Source: Dromiciops gliroides
Lineage: Eukaryota; Chordata; Mammalia; Microbiotheria; Microbiotheriidae
Assembly (NCBI RefSeq): GCF_019393635.1
Contig: NC_057862.1
Span: 269,962,441 to 270,026,440, forward strand
Length of the DNA stretch: 64,000 nucleotides
Direction: 5' to 3'
Both the position numbers and the translations under genes were made by a program. The notes below the pieces were generated by a model. The model was not told where the DNA came from, ran no database searches, and saw only the letters and a program-made list of their open reading frames with translations. Below are positions 1-12,654 of this stretch, in pieces (within the stretch, counting starts at the first letter, position 1; each line of letters begins with the position of its first letter).

Positions 1-295
1 CAATCATGACCATGACTTTAAATGGGATGAATTCACTCATAAAACAAAAAAGAGCAAAATAGATTACAAACAAGAAACCAACAATATGTTGACAAGAAAA
101 ATACTTTAAACAAAGATTCAAAGAGCAAAATTTTTATTATTCATTCTTCTCCAGGCTACAATACTTACTCTCCAAAGGACTTTGTTTATCATACCACAGA
201 AACCTCTTGACCCTGGAAGCTCATTCTACCTCCCCACCAATCTCCTCATAACTTTTTACTTTGAAAGTACGGTCACTTTTGATATAATGAGACAT

Positions 296-580
296 GTCAT
301 TGTTTGTCTTTTCGTTCTTTCACCTCCTGATGTCATGATTTGCAGTGAATTGAATTTTAAGTGAGTGAGGGCTGTAGAAAGTCAACAGCCTCATTTTCTC
401 CTTCAGAGCCAATCTAGGTCCAGTGGCAAGATATACATCAGAATAACTGGAGACGCCCCCAGGGTTAAGTGACTTGCCCAGAGTCACACAGTTAGGAAGT
501 CAAGGGTCTGAGGCTGCATTTGAACTCAGGTACTCCCGACTCCAAGATCAGTGCTCTATCCACTGTGCCACCTGGCTGCC
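296..580 (-). mobile_element. Composite marsupial SINE (long type), minus strand
   Basis: The right half is the reverse complement of the common SINE body (B-box region, 'cacctggctgcc' end); the left half is the extra block beginning TTTGTCTTT...CTCCTGATGTCATGA that recurs at 25109 and 62777. Flanking direct repeats TATAATGAGACAT (283-295 and 581-593) mark a complete retroposition. The apparent open frames across it are shadows. Confidence 0.85.
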
Positions 581-672
581 TATAATGAGACATATGCATT
601 CCTCAAAAGCATGGCATGTTGCAAAATCATACAATAAAAACCTCAGGCCTTGGGGGTCAGCCAGGGAGTGTG

Positions 673-675
<3 letters not shown>

Positions 676-709
<34 letters not shown>
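676..709. repeat. (TG)n microsatellite
   Basis: About 16 uninterrupted TG units. It produces spurious CVCV and THTH open frames on the two strands. Confidence 0.95.
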
Positions 710-715
<6 letters not shown>

Positions 716-797
716 GGTTAAGGACATCATGCCCCAAAACTTTCAGTGACGCATTAACAACAATAAATATAAGAACCTAATAAAAATGGTAGCACAT

Positions 798-938
798 GGG
801 GCAGCTAGGTAGCAAAGCAGATAAAGCACCAGCCTTGGATTCAGGAGGACCTGAGTTCAAATCTAGTCTCAGACACTTGACACTTACTAACTGTGTGACC
901 CTGGGCAAGTTACTTAACCCTCATTGCCCTGCCCCTCC
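798..938 (+). mobile_element. Marsupial tRNA-type SINE
   Basis: Begins GGGGCAGCTAGG, has an A-box-like segment (gtagcaaagcaga) and B-box-like GAGTTCAAATC, then the GTGTGACCCTGGGCAAG core and a short tail. Direct repeats AAAATGGTAGCA (783-794 and 939-950) flank it. Confidence 0.9.
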
Positions 939-1019
939 AAAATGGTAGCATAGTTTTATACATGTTAAATGGTAAAGAAATTCATATGTAAATAATACAA
1001 TAAATATGCTTACATCCTC

Positions 1020-1540
1020 AGCCTCTAACTACTGCTCAGTTTGTGTTCAAGTTCCCTTAGGGCTGGCACTGACAGTCTCTCACAAGTTGGGCTGGCTGCA
1101 ACTGAATACCTCTGGTCCTGGCAGAAGATAGAGGAGGGTGGTACAGACTCTACAGCACTGAAGAAATAAAACAAATACGGTACTTTGCTTTGAGAAAGAA
1201 GTCTGCTTGTGGAAGTAGGCAGCTTCTAAATTATTGTGAAATGGTATAGTTTTCTCCTGGACAAAAACTCAAAGAAATTTATCATTTTATTTATTGAAAT
1301 TTATCATGCTCAAAATATTCCCTAATGTATCAATTTTGTTGGAAAAATTTGTGATTTCAAAATAAGTGTTATGACTTGCTCTTCATCTGATTGGCTGCTT
1401 CCTACCAACAACCTTGTTTAAGGAAAAGGGCCAAGCCAACAAAGATAGCCTCATTCCTTTTCCAGCTTGACTTTCCATATGACTTTTCTTACCCTTAGTC
1501 TTTCCATTCAGTTGCATATATCTTACTTATTTATGACACC
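1020..1540. other. Unassigned sequence
   Basis: No repeat family, open frame or splice pair that I can support. It lies between a SINE and the first readable L1 ORF2 sequence. Confidence 0.4.
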
Positions 1541-1685
1541 TTTGCAAAAATCAATCATATGTCAGGACATAAAACATTCACAAAGACATGCAGAAAAGCA
1601 GAAGTATTAAATAGAATTTACTAGCCACAACTCAATTTAAAAATATTTAATGAAGGGCCCTGGGAGAAAGGATTCAAAAGTAAAT

Positions 1686-1842
1686 GGGGGTGGGAGGGCA
1701 GCTAGGCGGTACAGTGGATAAAGCACTACCCCTGAATTCAGGAGGACCTGAGTTCAAATCCGGCCTCAGACAATTGACACCTACTGGCTGTGTGACCTTG
1801 GGCAAGTCATTTAACCCTCACTGCCCCACAAAAAACAAACAA
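1686..1842 (+). mobile_element. Marsupial tRNA-type SINE inside L1
   Basis: GGGCAGCTAGGCGG start, B-box GAGTTCAAATCC, A-rich tail. Direct repeats AAAAGTAAAT (1676-1685 and 1843-1852) give the insertion site within L1 ORF2. Confidence 0.9.
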
Positions 1843-2184
1843 AAAAGTAAATAGGGACTAAACAAGGTAGTTGTAAAAAAAAATGGTGGGCCAAAGGACA
1901 AATCATTAATAACAGATCATTTCATGAAAGAAAATGTCTAAAATGAGAAAAAACATACCAAAAATTTAAGATTTCAGCCAAAGCAATCCTGAGGAAAAAG
2001 ATATACTGCTAAAGAGTTGCCATAATAAAAGGGAGAAAGAACAGATCACTCAAAAAGGGCATTCAATTAAAAACAAACCTAGAAAAACATTTCAAAAAAT
2101 CAAAACATCAAAAAAGAAATTTTGAAAATCAGTCAGAATTGAAAGGAAATATCCACACACAATTAATTAATAAAGACAGAAGTA

Positions 2185-2352
2185 GGGGGCAGCTAGGTGG
2201 TGCAGTAGATAAAGCACCAGCCCTGGATTCAGGAGGACCTGCATTCAAATCTGACCTCAGACACTTGACACTGTGTGACCTTGGGCAAGTTACCTAGCCC
2301 TCATTGCCCACCCAAACAAACAAAACAAATGAAAAAAGAAAGAAAGAAAGAA
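2185..2352 (+). mobile_element. Marsupial tRNA-type SINE with AAAG tail
   Basis: Full 5' end and A/B boxes. The segment between GACACT and GTGTGACC is shortened relative to other copies (the TACTAGCT block is absent). The tail has grown into an (AAAG)n run. Confidence 0.85.
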
Positions 2353-2706
2353 ATGTATGCCTCAATAAAAGCAGAAGTTGATTTTTAAAAAATAAACTAA
2401 TACATTTTTTACTAGTCTGATTTTTTAAAAATAAGAAAAGCATATCAAAAAATTAAAAAAGAAAGCAGAACAAATGAGAGGAATCAAAGGAAATTATCAG
2501 AAACTATTTTGCTCAACTATATGCCAACAAACCCGATAAATGAAATGGTTAACTATAAAATATTAAAAGTCCATATTAAAAAAATAAATAATAAAATAAA
2601 ATAAAAGCCCATATTAACAGGACAAAATTTAGAGAATTTAAATAACTCAATATGAGAAAAAGAAATTGAACAAGTCACAAGAAAAAACCCAGGATCTAAT
2701 GGATTT

Positions 2707-3348
2707 TTAAAAAATTTTCATTTTTTGCGTGAACTTGTTTATTTTATTCATTCATTCGTTTCCTTATTTGCTTACTTATTTGTTTGTTTAGAATTTTCCC
2801 CACAAACTGTAACATCGATTTTTAAAATTTCGTGTTCCAAATTCTCTTCCTTCCTCCCTATCAATACTCAGGCTATTCAATGTATTATACATTTGCAGTC
2901 TTGTAAAACATAGCAGACCAAAAAACCCCAACACTCTAGAAAGAGGAACTAACAACAACAATAACAACAACAAAATTTACTTCCATCTGTATTCAAGTAC
3001 CATCAGTTCTTTCTCTGTAGATGGATTGCATTTTTTTATAAGTCCTTAAGAGTTGTCTTGGATCATTGCATCACTGAAAATAACTAAGTCGTTTACAGCA
3101 GATCATCTTACAATATTGCTGTTATTTTGTATACAACACACTTTACATCAGTTCATGCAAGTCTTTTTAGGTTTTTCAGATAGCATCCTGCTCATAATTT
3201 ATTTATTTTTTTATAGTAAACTATATTTATATAGTATAGGTAGATTTCCAATGAGGTTGATTATTGCAACAATAATAGCTTATATTTATATAGTACCTTG
3301 TCCCTGACAAAGAATTTTCTTCATAATAGCCCAGCAAAGTAAGTACCA
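2707..3348 (-). mobile_element. Antisense L1 3' end plus MIR-like piece inserted in L1
   Basis: From 2707 to about 3230 the minus strand reads as an L1 tail (compare the antisense tail at 38580-39130: the same acttccatctgtattcaa and catcagttcatgcaagtc blocks). About 3255-3345 resembles a minus-strand MIR (atttatatagtacctt). The whole block is flanked by ATCTAATGGATTT (2694-2706) and ATCTGATGGATTT (3349-3361). Those direct repeats interrupt the DGF motif of the host L1 RT. Confidence 0.65.
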
Positions 3349-4389
3349 ATCTGATGGATTTATAAGTGAATTCTATGAAACATTTAGAGAAAAATTCTAA
3401 TATTACATATGCTTTTTTGCAAAAGTAGGAAAAAGAACATTCTGTTAAATTTCTATTGTGATCAAAGCAGAGAGAAAAAACCAACATCACTAGTAAATAA
3501 AATTATCAAAGAGGCTATAACATATTAAACAGATTTTACATTATAACTAGGCTAGAGATATACCAAGAATGTATGGCTGGTTCAATATTAGGAAAATCAT
3601 AAACTACAAATTGTAATATGGTTACTTTATAAATCATATAAATAAGAGTACAATAATAACCATGTGATCATATCAGGAAATAAGGTTATTTTGGCAAAAT
3701 ACAACATTTACTTAAGTGATAATTTTTAGAAATAGTGTTTTAATAAGTAATAGTGTTTAAAAACACCAAAAGCAAAGCAATAAATGAACTTTTCATTAAT
3801 ATGGTAAATAGTATCTAAGAAACTTTATCTGTCATGGAGAAATGCTAGAGGCTTTTTCAATTAAATCAGAGGTAAAGGAAGGATGTACATTATTGTTAAT
3901 ATTATTTGATAAGAGCTAAGAATGTTAGCTATAGCAATAAGACACAAGAATTTGAGGAAATAAGCAAAAGAAAAAGAAATGAGCATTTTTACAGAAAATA
4001 TGATGGCTGATCTGGAAAATTCTAGACATTCAATTAAAAATTTGCTGAAATAATTAGCAAGTCTAGCAAAGTAGCAAGGTATAAAATAACCCATACACAA
4101 TTATAAGCATTTCTATATATTTCCAATAAAACCCAGAAGGAAGAAAGAGACTGAAACCAAGGGAGTACCCTCCATTTGAGAACTGTTGAATAAACTATTA
4201 TATGTGAATAATGTAATGGAATATCATTGCACCAAAAGAAATGACAAAGGGATGGATTCAGAGAAACCCTTAAAGACTTGTATGAATTGATGCCAAGTGA
4301 AGTAAACAGAACCACTACAATTTATATGATTACAACATTGTAAAAAAATTTTGAAAGATGAAATTTGTTTAACATAATGACCATGTCAT

Positions 4390-4835
4390 TTCCCCAACTA
4401 CTACATTTCTTGCCAACCACCATTACACCTGGCATATAAATTAAGACATGAAGGACTTCCTTGGGGCCCCACTGTCTCAATTACTAGTTGCTTCAGTTGT
4501 CTACTATATCTAGGACAAGATTCCAGTCAGTCATCCTTCACTTCATTTACCCAACTTGTTCACTTTTCATGAACTACCCTGATGCTTATGTAATTTGCCA
4601 TTTAACCCCCCTTTCCAATTCTAGAATTATAGTGAAATTAACTCTGTCATTGTTCTTAAGAAAAGTATATCAATATACACTCCAATAGCTTCACTTTTTT
4701 TGACACTTCTGGAACTTTAGTGACCAAATTATCCTTCATTGGCCACTAGTTCCCTAGATGTGTTTTATTCTGCTTTTAGAATATAAATAAGTTTCTTGAA
4801 TAAAGGAATGCTTTTCACCTATTGACAGGGAACTT
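4390..4835. mobile_element. Unidentified 0.45 kb insertion in L1 3' UTR
   Basis: L1 3' UTR sequence stops near 4390 and resumes near 4835, as judged by the parallel L1 tail at 49330-50110. The intervening sequence has no family I recognise. It has a TATA-like AATATAAATA near its right end, so a decayed LTR is possible. Confidence 0.4.
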
Positions 4836-5489
4836 ACACTTTCAGACATGGCCAATGTGTGGATTTGTTTTGCTCGACTATGCTAATTTGTCTCAAGGGA
4901 GGTTTGTGGGTTTTTTTTTAATGTTGTGGGTGGAATTGATGTGGGAGAGGGGATTAGTAATAGTGATGACAATAAAAAGAAGAAAAGAATGCCATTAAAG
5001 CATTTTTTAAATGCACAGAAGAGAACAGAAGGAAATTTGAAGGAGAAAAACAGGACAACTTTGAAACTAGTGTGTTGAATATATTGAATACTTTTTAAAA
5101 GCTATATTTAATGAGATTCATGTTTTCATATTTAATATTTTTCTGTTCTTTGTATATGGAAATGTTGGTGTTTGGTAATTTCAAAATTACCAAAAAAAAT
5201 TTAAAGAGGAAAAAAAAACTAAGTTATTTCTAGGATGCTTAGATGACTTTTACATTGATTAAATGAACTAGACTAATAAATACAAAATATGTATTGGTCT
5301 GCTGACCCCTACAATCAGGTGTTTTTGTTAATGGCTTCAATATTGCATACAATTTGGCTGGAATAAGTAATGAGTTAATTCTAGGCATTTCACTCTTGCT
5401 GTGAAAGCTCATATATTGAATGCCAACATTCTCCCAGTGTTATGTGGTTATGAATGAGTATACACAACGATCTCAGAGGAGCTATTACA

Positions 5490-5900
5490 AATTAACACAA
5501 AGCAATAAGAATGCATGGTTCATGTAAGCAGGCTGCAGCCTGTTACCAACAATGACTTATGCAAAAGAAGTGATATATAGAACATTATCAAGGACAAGTG
5601 ATATCAGAATAAGAAGTGGATAGGCTAGTCATGTATCCTGAATGAGAGACAAAAGATAAACACCCTGAATAGAATATTGGTATCCTCCATCAATTGGAAG
5701 GCCTCCAGTTTGTTGAGGAGCTTCTCTATGGAAGATTTATGGAAAAACATGAAGAAGAACTTTACAGAATAAGAAGATGTTGAGGGCTTGCTGCCTGTAC
5801 CAGTGAGGGGAATATCCAGGAATGGAATATTGGGGATCCAAAAATACCAAAAATAATTAGATGCGCTAAGCAGGTGACTATTTTGAAAGCTGCATTAATC
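5490..5900 (+). mobile_element. RTE-type LINE, C-terminal fragment
   Basis: Translation in shifting frames gives the RTE post-RT signature: a degenerate LP-x-MTY segment near 5540-5565, then a W-I-G/A-x-V-M segment near 5610-5640 and a G-R-P-P-like segment near 5700. This is the region that follows the fragment at 17.1-17.3 kb in the same kind of element. No intact frame remains. Confidence 0.6.
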
Positions 5901-6239
5901 TAATGTACAAAGGAATGATATTAAGCAATTATCACTATGGCCTCCTGAAGCAAAGGACACCAGAGCTTTAGGAGCTAATGCTAAATCTGATTTTCAATAC
6001 TTAATGACCATTTCCCTCACAATGGCTAAGAAACAGGAGCTAAAAAGCAAAGCTTGAAAAAAAGTGTTACCAGTGCCATCAGTTGAATGGTTCTTGCTTG
6101 GCTTCTTCTTGTGGGCTGGATCTGAGATTGACCTTCCTGGAAGTTTGAGGTATGAGAGGTATAGTAGTCCCACCCTTTCGCTATTTTAAGGATGATGAAA
6201 TATTTGTAAAATGTTCCTTATTGTGGTTCCCTTTTCCCA

Positions 6240-6264
6240 ATACTGTGTGTGTGTGTGTGTGTGC
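6240..6264. repeat. (TG)n microsatellite
   Basis: Short TG run of about 10 units. Confidence 0.85.
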
Positions 6265-6439
6265 TAGTGCTTGAAATTAATCAATGGCCCCTTCTCCGAA
6301 GGAGATTCCTCTTTGAGAGAGATGGAACAGGACACTTGCTTTGCCAGCCCCCTCCTTCTAGTCCTGCCACCCCCGCCCCCAAGATCCCAGGACAAAGCCT
6401 GACTCCAGGGGAAGCTGCCTCTTGCCAGTCAGCTGCTGT

Positions 6440-6775
6440 TTGAACTCAGGCCTGACCGCAAAATGAAAAGTGGGTCCGAGGGAAGCGATAAACACTGTGC
6501 AATGAGCCTTTTGAAGGCAGCTGATGCCTCATTTGGGGTGACATGTTGTGGCTGATGAGTGTGGATGATGTGGGGTTTCCGATAAGTGCCTCATCAGTAT
6601 CCTCATCATGATCGTGTTGCTCAGCCTCGGCGTGTGCCCTGACTTGATTGTAATTGCCTGAATCTGCTCCTGCTGCTCCGGAGCGCGCAGTAATATGCAA
6701 TAAAACAGCACGAAGTGAATGTTAACCATCTGAGTTCTGACACTGCTGCAGTTCAAGATCTCCATTAAGTACAAA
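6440..6775. promoter_or_regulatory. Candidate conserved noncoding element
   Basis: Repeat-free block, richer in G+C and CpG (ggcctgaccgc, ctccggagcgcgcag, cagcacgaagtg) than its AT-rich surroundings, with no sustained supported coding frame. CpG retention in an otherwise CpG-poor region suggests constraint. Whether it is an enhancer is inference; only cross-species alignment can tell. Confidence 0.35.
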
Positions 6776-7424
6776 GGGGGGAGGGGGGAACCCTAAAGAA
6801 AAGAAGGCACGAGAAAATTCCTAGGGTCTGCTTTAAAAAAACAAAAAAACAAAAAACAAAAAAACAAAAACACCAAAACCTGTTTAGCCTTATTGGGTCG
6901 TCACATGCCAACAGACTAACAGGTAGTTTTTTTCCCCCCCTTAATTCTTTACAGACCAGGTGTCCCTGCTTTTGCTCATTAGCTCTAATAATGCTTACTA
7001 ATGGTCCCCTTTCCCAGGTGTGGATCAGGTCAATTTTCTGTAAGGTAAGAGGAAGTCCTGAACATTCACTCCCCAGGAGAAGTAGTGTCCTTTCACATTC
7101 CAATGTTCAAGTTTTTCTAATTCCCCCCCCCCATAAACCTAATAATATGCTAGTAAACTGAAGCAATGCTTCATGAAAGAATTCAATTTGTACCAGCTCT
7201 ATTTTCAGCCACATTGTAAGAGTTTCATGGGATGAGTGATCTTTCTTTCCTCATTATTGTATTTCTTTCAGGGAAAGTCACCATTTGGGAGCAAGGCCCA
7301 AATTAATACAATATTTTGCAAAGTGGGAGTGGGCAGGTGGAATAATAAATTTTCAGATTATAGAGACATCAGGTAGAAATGAAAGTATCAGAAAGCCTTG
7401 GTAAGATGCACTTGATGATAATAC

Positions 7425-7640
7425 AAATAACATTTATATAGCGCCCCACCATTTACAAAGTTCTTTCAAGTCTATTATCTCATTTGTTCTTGACATTAAC
7501 TAGATGGCAGAGGGCAAAGTATTATTCCCTCCATTTTACAGATGAAGAAACTAATTCCAAAGAGATTAAATAATTTGTTCAAAGTCACAGAGCTAGTAAA
7601 TAATGAATTTTCTTTTATCTAATATACCACCCTCTCTCAT
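7425..7640 (-). mobile_element. MIR-family SINE
   Basis: Diagnostic antisense MIR order: atttatatagcgcc, ctcatttgttcttgaca, ccattttacagatgaagaaac, aaagtcacagagctagta. Confidence 0.85.
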
Positions 7641-8119
7641 GACATCTTAGACTGATGAATCACTTGTAGGGGGAGGGAGATGATATTCGATAAGATCTTC
7701 ATTTCCTTTTTGTAGTAATTCAAACTTCCCTCCACCATGCACACTTCAAATACCTTCTTAAAAAAAAGTGATACTGTTCATCAATCAAGGTTAGTCCTAG
7801 AACAAGTAATAAATGAGAATGTAGTCAGAATATCAGTATTGTTTTATATTAGAATTGATGGGAAATCATAAAATTTAGTACAAATCCAAGTTCCTTAGCT
7901 TGTTCTCCTCATTCCCCTACTGATAAGCTAGAATCTTTTCATCTCCATATATTAAAGCTACAATACTAACCTTTTTGCCTACTTTTGTGGGGGGGGAGAA
8001 GGGGTGGGGACCACACTTCTGATTTCATTTGTCTAAGGAACCTTGAGTGGGCAAATTAACATTTACTAATGCGGATAATGCTGATAGAACTACAAGGGAT
8101 TTGAAATGTATAGCTTTAG

Positions 8120-8205
8120 ATTATTGCTTAGAGAGGGCATTGTGACTTGCTTAGGGTCACACATCCAGTATGTCAGAGTCTAGGGTGCAGTTGTTGCCTA
8201 TATTT
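8120..8205 (-). mobile_element. MIR fragment
   Basis: Short decayed antisense MIR core (gtgacttgcttagggtcacaca). Confidence 0.5.
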
Positions 8206-8439
8206 TTGTAGTGGTCATTTTTCTTAAAATATCTCAGAGAAAATGATATATTCATAATGGCTTGGGGTTATTTCAAAGTCTATGGTACATATCTTTAGAA
8301 GTAAGATTTTTATTAGATATGACAACCTCAAGCATTGTTTTCTATTTTTCTAGGAAAATAAGATGGCTTAAAATGCATATTGCTAGAACTTTATAAGTGA
8401 TATTTGTTTGAGATGAGAGTGGGGGATGGTTGGTGTGGT

Positions 8440-8440
<1 letters not shown>

Positions 8441-8470
<30 letters not shown>

Positions 8471-8606
8471 AGCGAGGCAGTTGGGGTTAAGTGACTTGCC
8501 CAGGGTCACACAGCTAGTAAGTGTTAAGTGTCTGAGGCTGGATTTGAACTCAGGTACTCCTGACTCCAGGGCCAGTGCTCTATCTACTGCGCCACCTAGC
8601 TGCCCC
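8441..8606 (-). mobile_element. Marsupial tRNA-type SINE
   Basis: Antisense copy: (TTTTG)n tail, core, B-box complement TTTGAACTC, end CCACCTAGCTGCCCC. Direct repeats TGTGGTTTT flank it (from 8434 and 8607). Confidence 0.92.
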
Positions 8607-8639
8607 TGTGGTTTTGTTTTTTAAGCCTAATGTCTTGAA

Positions 8640-8935
8640 CTAATACCTTTGGCACTTGGAAGGGAGAGTTTCATTAAGTATTTGAATATCTATGTCAGTA
8701 ACTGCTTGGGATAAATAAGTCATGGCCACAGAGATAATTACAGAACACTTCACATGAAAAGACCATAATGCATGAGTTACTATACCCAGAGCTCTTATAG
8801 AAACTGATAGGTTTGAAGTTTCTCCTGAGTTATTCCTAAATTCCCCACAGCATTTTTGCTTGCCTTTTAAAAAATTTTGGTCTATTTTCATAACTAACTT
8901 ATTGTCAAAATTATGGTGCCTGACCCTCATCAGAC
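8640..8935. other. Unique sequence, no gene supported
   Basis: Repeat-free stretch with an incidental 96-codon minus-strand frame. No domain, splice context or codon bias supports coding. Confidence 0.4.
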
Positions 8936-9052
8936 TGGCTCAGGACTTAAATGAAATTACCCTATAACCCCTAATAACACTGTAGTTACAGCCTTTTCCC
9001 CCATCTCCTCTCCAAGTCCAGCCCCTGCATGGTATCAAGTCTCAGTCTTCTT

Positions 9053-9202
9053 CTTTTTTTTTTTTTAGTGAGGCAATTGGGGTTAAGTGACTTGCCCAGG
9101 GTCACACAGCTAGTAAGTGTTAAGTGTCTGAGGCCAGATTTGAACTCAGGTACTCCTGACTCCAGGGCTGGTGTTCTATCCACTGCACCACCTAGCTGCC
9201 CC
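9053..9202 (-). mobile_element. Marsupial tRNA-type SINE
   Basis: Antisense copy with poly(T) at its left end. Perfect 13-bp direct repeats TCTCAGTCTTCTT at 9040-9052 and 9203-9215, so it is a fairly young insertion. Confidence 0.93.
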
Positions 9203-9215
9203 TCTCAGTCTTCTT

Positions 9216-12200
9216 TTAGAGTAAAGGAGTAAAACCCAGTTCTTTACCACCTTTATACCTAAGTCAGGGCTCTTTTTCATGAACCAAGCTCCTAAAGTGG
9301 GGACCAAATTCCCATGTAGGCAATTAGATCCTGTGTTTCCAAGTTGCCCTATATAGTTTTACAAAGAAAAGTGTTCCTTTAGCCCATGCAGTGTTAGCTG
9401 CTTGATGCTATCCCACAGCCATTGTTTCTCATTCAAAAAGAAGCTACATTTCAGGGGTGAAGGATTCTGGAATAGAATTCTAGCTTTTCTAATTGACTTG
9501 GTATCCTAGAGTAATTCCTGAAACCTTGGTATACAAATGAAGGGACTAGCATGATTTTAATTTTCAAAGAGATTCCTATTGGAAAAATAAAGGAAGACAG
9601 GAAAAAATTAATAGTCAAAGAATACTATCAAATATAATTCATAATCATGACAAAACACAAGAAGCCAAGTGAATGGAAGAAAACTGCCAGAGGTCACGAG
9701 ACCAGGTGAAAACATAAGTGCCCTAAATCAGGATACAGCATGGATCTATTTTGAGAAAAAAGGAAGTTGAAGCAGTTTAAATTCTTAGTTATTTTTCCTC
9801 TTCAAGTGATTTTCCTTAGAGTTGCAATTTCTACTCGGCACCAGTGAACCTCCTCCACCTGTGGACCATCAACAAAGCATGAAAAACAAATATTAAATAT
9901 ATTATTATACTTGAATATGCCTTAAGGTGTTTTAATGACTAGCCATCAATTTAATAAAGTGGTTGAAGATAGAAGTAAGATTTTTTTTTAAAGTTTGTAA
10001 CTTCTTAGGTATGTAATTATACAATGAGTTTCCTTTAAAGTACATTTACATTAGTTATTACATGTACATGTTTATGTATATCTACACACATATATAAATT
10101 TGTAATTTATATATACAGAGAAATAGTCAAATGACTTATAAAGAAGATATAGTTAGTTTGCCCTTCCTAAAATGCAGGATGCTACTTTAGCACGTTGAGG
10201 GACATGATAAAAAACAAGAATATTATTTCTGCAATGTACCGTTATGAAGGATTGGGTTTAAATAGTAAACATGGTTAGTAAAGTCAAGATGTCTTGGTGT
10301 ATGTTATTTAATTCAGATGTTGAGGCTCAGGTTGTGAATTCTAAACAAGTGGGTAGGCAAGCTCTAAAAAATCCTGCATTAATATTTCAACATTTTGTTG
10401 GGGTTGCTATGGGCACCAGAAAGAAACTTGGAGTAAAGAATACTGCCTGAGGAAATTTGTGGGGGATGGGCATAAAGACAATTTTCTGTTCTTAAAAAAA
10501 ATGAATTATAGTATTTTTAATTCCACAGGAATCACAAAAAATACTACTTGTAATTCATAGAAATGGGTCTCTAGTGCCTGATCTATTGCCAGTTAATCCT
10601 TGCAATTCACCTCTGAGGTGATTGAGGGCTGTTGCTCCCATTTTATAAGTGGATAAAGTAAGGTACCAATCAGGTAATACGACAACCAGAGAGTTACCCT
10701 GTAAAGCAAATACAATTGCTTATGATCCTTAGCTTTCTCACAAATTGTTTAAATAAGTAAAAATTGAGCTGAAATGGCATAGAATACCCTTTGTCTGTGG
10801 AGGCAAGTTATCTGTCCTGTCCATTTCTATTCAGGGTTTCAGGATTGAAGATTATAGTTTAAGGCCATCTGATGTAGACTGAAGGATACTGAGGAAGCTG
10901 AGTGGGTTATGACAGCAAAACTATTCCAAATCTACTAAAATGTAAATCTTGGGTAGATCTTTGATTGTGGATTTAAACAAGTAAACTTACTCTAGATAGG
11001 ATCCACACTCCTTATTTAGCCAAAAAGTCCATCTGATCTTCCAGGAATCTTTTGGATCAGAAATGAGCAAGGTCTCAAGATTAGACTCATTCATGAACCT
11101 GCAGATGTAAGTTCACCTTTCTAGATTCTAATTTATGGATTGATGATAGGTACATGATAAGACCTTACCATCTGATTGAAGTTGACCTATTTACTTCAAT
11201 TCATGGAAGAGAATAAACAATAGATTTATAAGAAGTGTTTTCTACCACCCTGTGACATATAGTTTGCATTCATCTAGGAATCCAATCTAATGATAGTTGC
11301 TACTGGTGTGGTAAAGGAAAAGCTAGTGAGCAAACAGTCCAAATTCTTTTGGGTTTTCATATTTGCCTCAATTTGAGGCCAAAAATGAGATTAGGCAAGG
11401 ACTTCTTTTTTATTCTTTTCTTAGGCAATAATAGTGACTTTAGAGAAAAAGAAATCAATGTGGAATATACTAGAAGTGTGCCTTGAGACAGACAAAGGGA
11501 ATGCAAAATTAAATTCTTGATGTGAAAGGGAAGGTACAATGAAGCCTTCTACATGAGATACCTTTGGAGGAAATTTCAATTTCACTGCTTCCTTTCTTCA
11601 TTGCTCCCTTTATTTCTTCATAGACATGTTCTGTAGTAAGCCTGAAAGCCTTTTTATTATTTCTTATTTTCTTTTTCTTTTTAGTATGTGGTATACATTC
11701 ATTTAAAAAAAAATTTCCTTCTCATGTTAAAGCAGTTCCCATTTTGCTAGTTTTGTTTTTGATACCTAGCTGTGACCAACAATACCTCCCATTGAATCAT
11801 TTCTTTCATCTATTCAGTTTCTCTTATTTCTTTCATCTCATCTTCCCCTTCACCTGCTTACCTCTCATTAACCCTCAGGATTCCAGGTATATTGTGTCAG
11901 TCTTAGAGAATATCTCTCTTTTTTTCAAACCTGAGCCATTTTGACCTCATAGACTCAAGTTTCCATAATTCTGATTAGATTGTACCAGTATCTTTTCAGC
12001 AAACAGCCAGCCCATGAATTAATTTACCCTAAATTATTTAATTTTGCCTTTATTTTGAGTTCCAAAGAAGCTAGTGTTTCCTTTACAGAAGACATATTTC
12101 TCATCTTATATGTTTAAATAACTTCTTGATGAAGTCACTAATTTCTGAGGACTGTTTAGCATCAGATTATAACAGGATTTCAACATGGAACTATGCCTTT

Positions 12201-12650
12201 TATTTTTATTTCCATATATTTTAGGAATAATATTCTATTGACATTTATATCAAGAAAACAAACACAAATCTTTAGGAATCCAAATATGTGGGAAAAAAGA
12301 AAGATTTGCATCTTGAATTTCTCAAATGTTCATTACTTTTATATGTTCTAGGAAAATGTTCATTAATTTTATATGCATCTATGCTTTTTCTGATGTTCTG
12401 AAAATTCTGAATATTTGTGGTCATTCCATCTTTAGTCCCCTCCCCATCTACTAATTCATCGCTATCTCAGCACCTGGTTTCACTTAATCATATTTTGAAA
12501 TAATCATTCTCTGTTTGTGATTTTGAAGCATGAATGAGACATAACTATATTGCTAAAAACCAGGAATGTTTCATCTTATGTTAGGGATAGTGACTTGACA
12601 TGTGATTTCACTAATAGAGGGAATTCCTCTAGTTCAGGTCAGCATCTTCT
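9216..12650. other. Unassigned AT-rich sequence
   Basis: I see no confident repeat, exon pair or RNA gene in this stretch. The small open frames (such as 11357-11539 minus and 11744-11944 plus) have no recognisable features. Confidence 0.4.
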
Positions 12651-12654
12651 CTGT

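Larger units (their letters stand above)
1540..5100 (+). mobile_element. Old L1 LINE, plus strand, heavily interrupted
   Basis: Decayed ORF2 can be followed in pieces: the end of the endonuclease domain near 1556-1655 (GHK..., K-C/T-C-R-K-A-E), the linker around 1900-2180 (a degenerate AKAVLRG-like segment near 1975-2010), the DGF...EFYETF start of the RT near 3352-3390, the post-RT region around 3880-4130, the C-terminal and 3' UTR segment at 4130-4390 and the rest of the 3' UTR at 4835-5100 (acatggccaatgtg, ttttgctcgactatg). All frames are broken. Insertions inside it: SINEs at 1686 and 2185, an antisense L1 tail at 2707-3348 and an unidentified segment at 4390-4835. It is far more diverged than the L1 at 25.8-31 kb. 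Confidence 0.8.

Noticed and set aside
474..730. Cys/Val- and Thr/His-rich frames
   Set aside because: Translation of a (TG)n microsatellite and SINE sequence.
8430..9232. Repeated 'SDLPRVTQLVSVKCLR' type frames at several places
   Set aside because: Recurring translations of antisense SINE copies, not a protein family.
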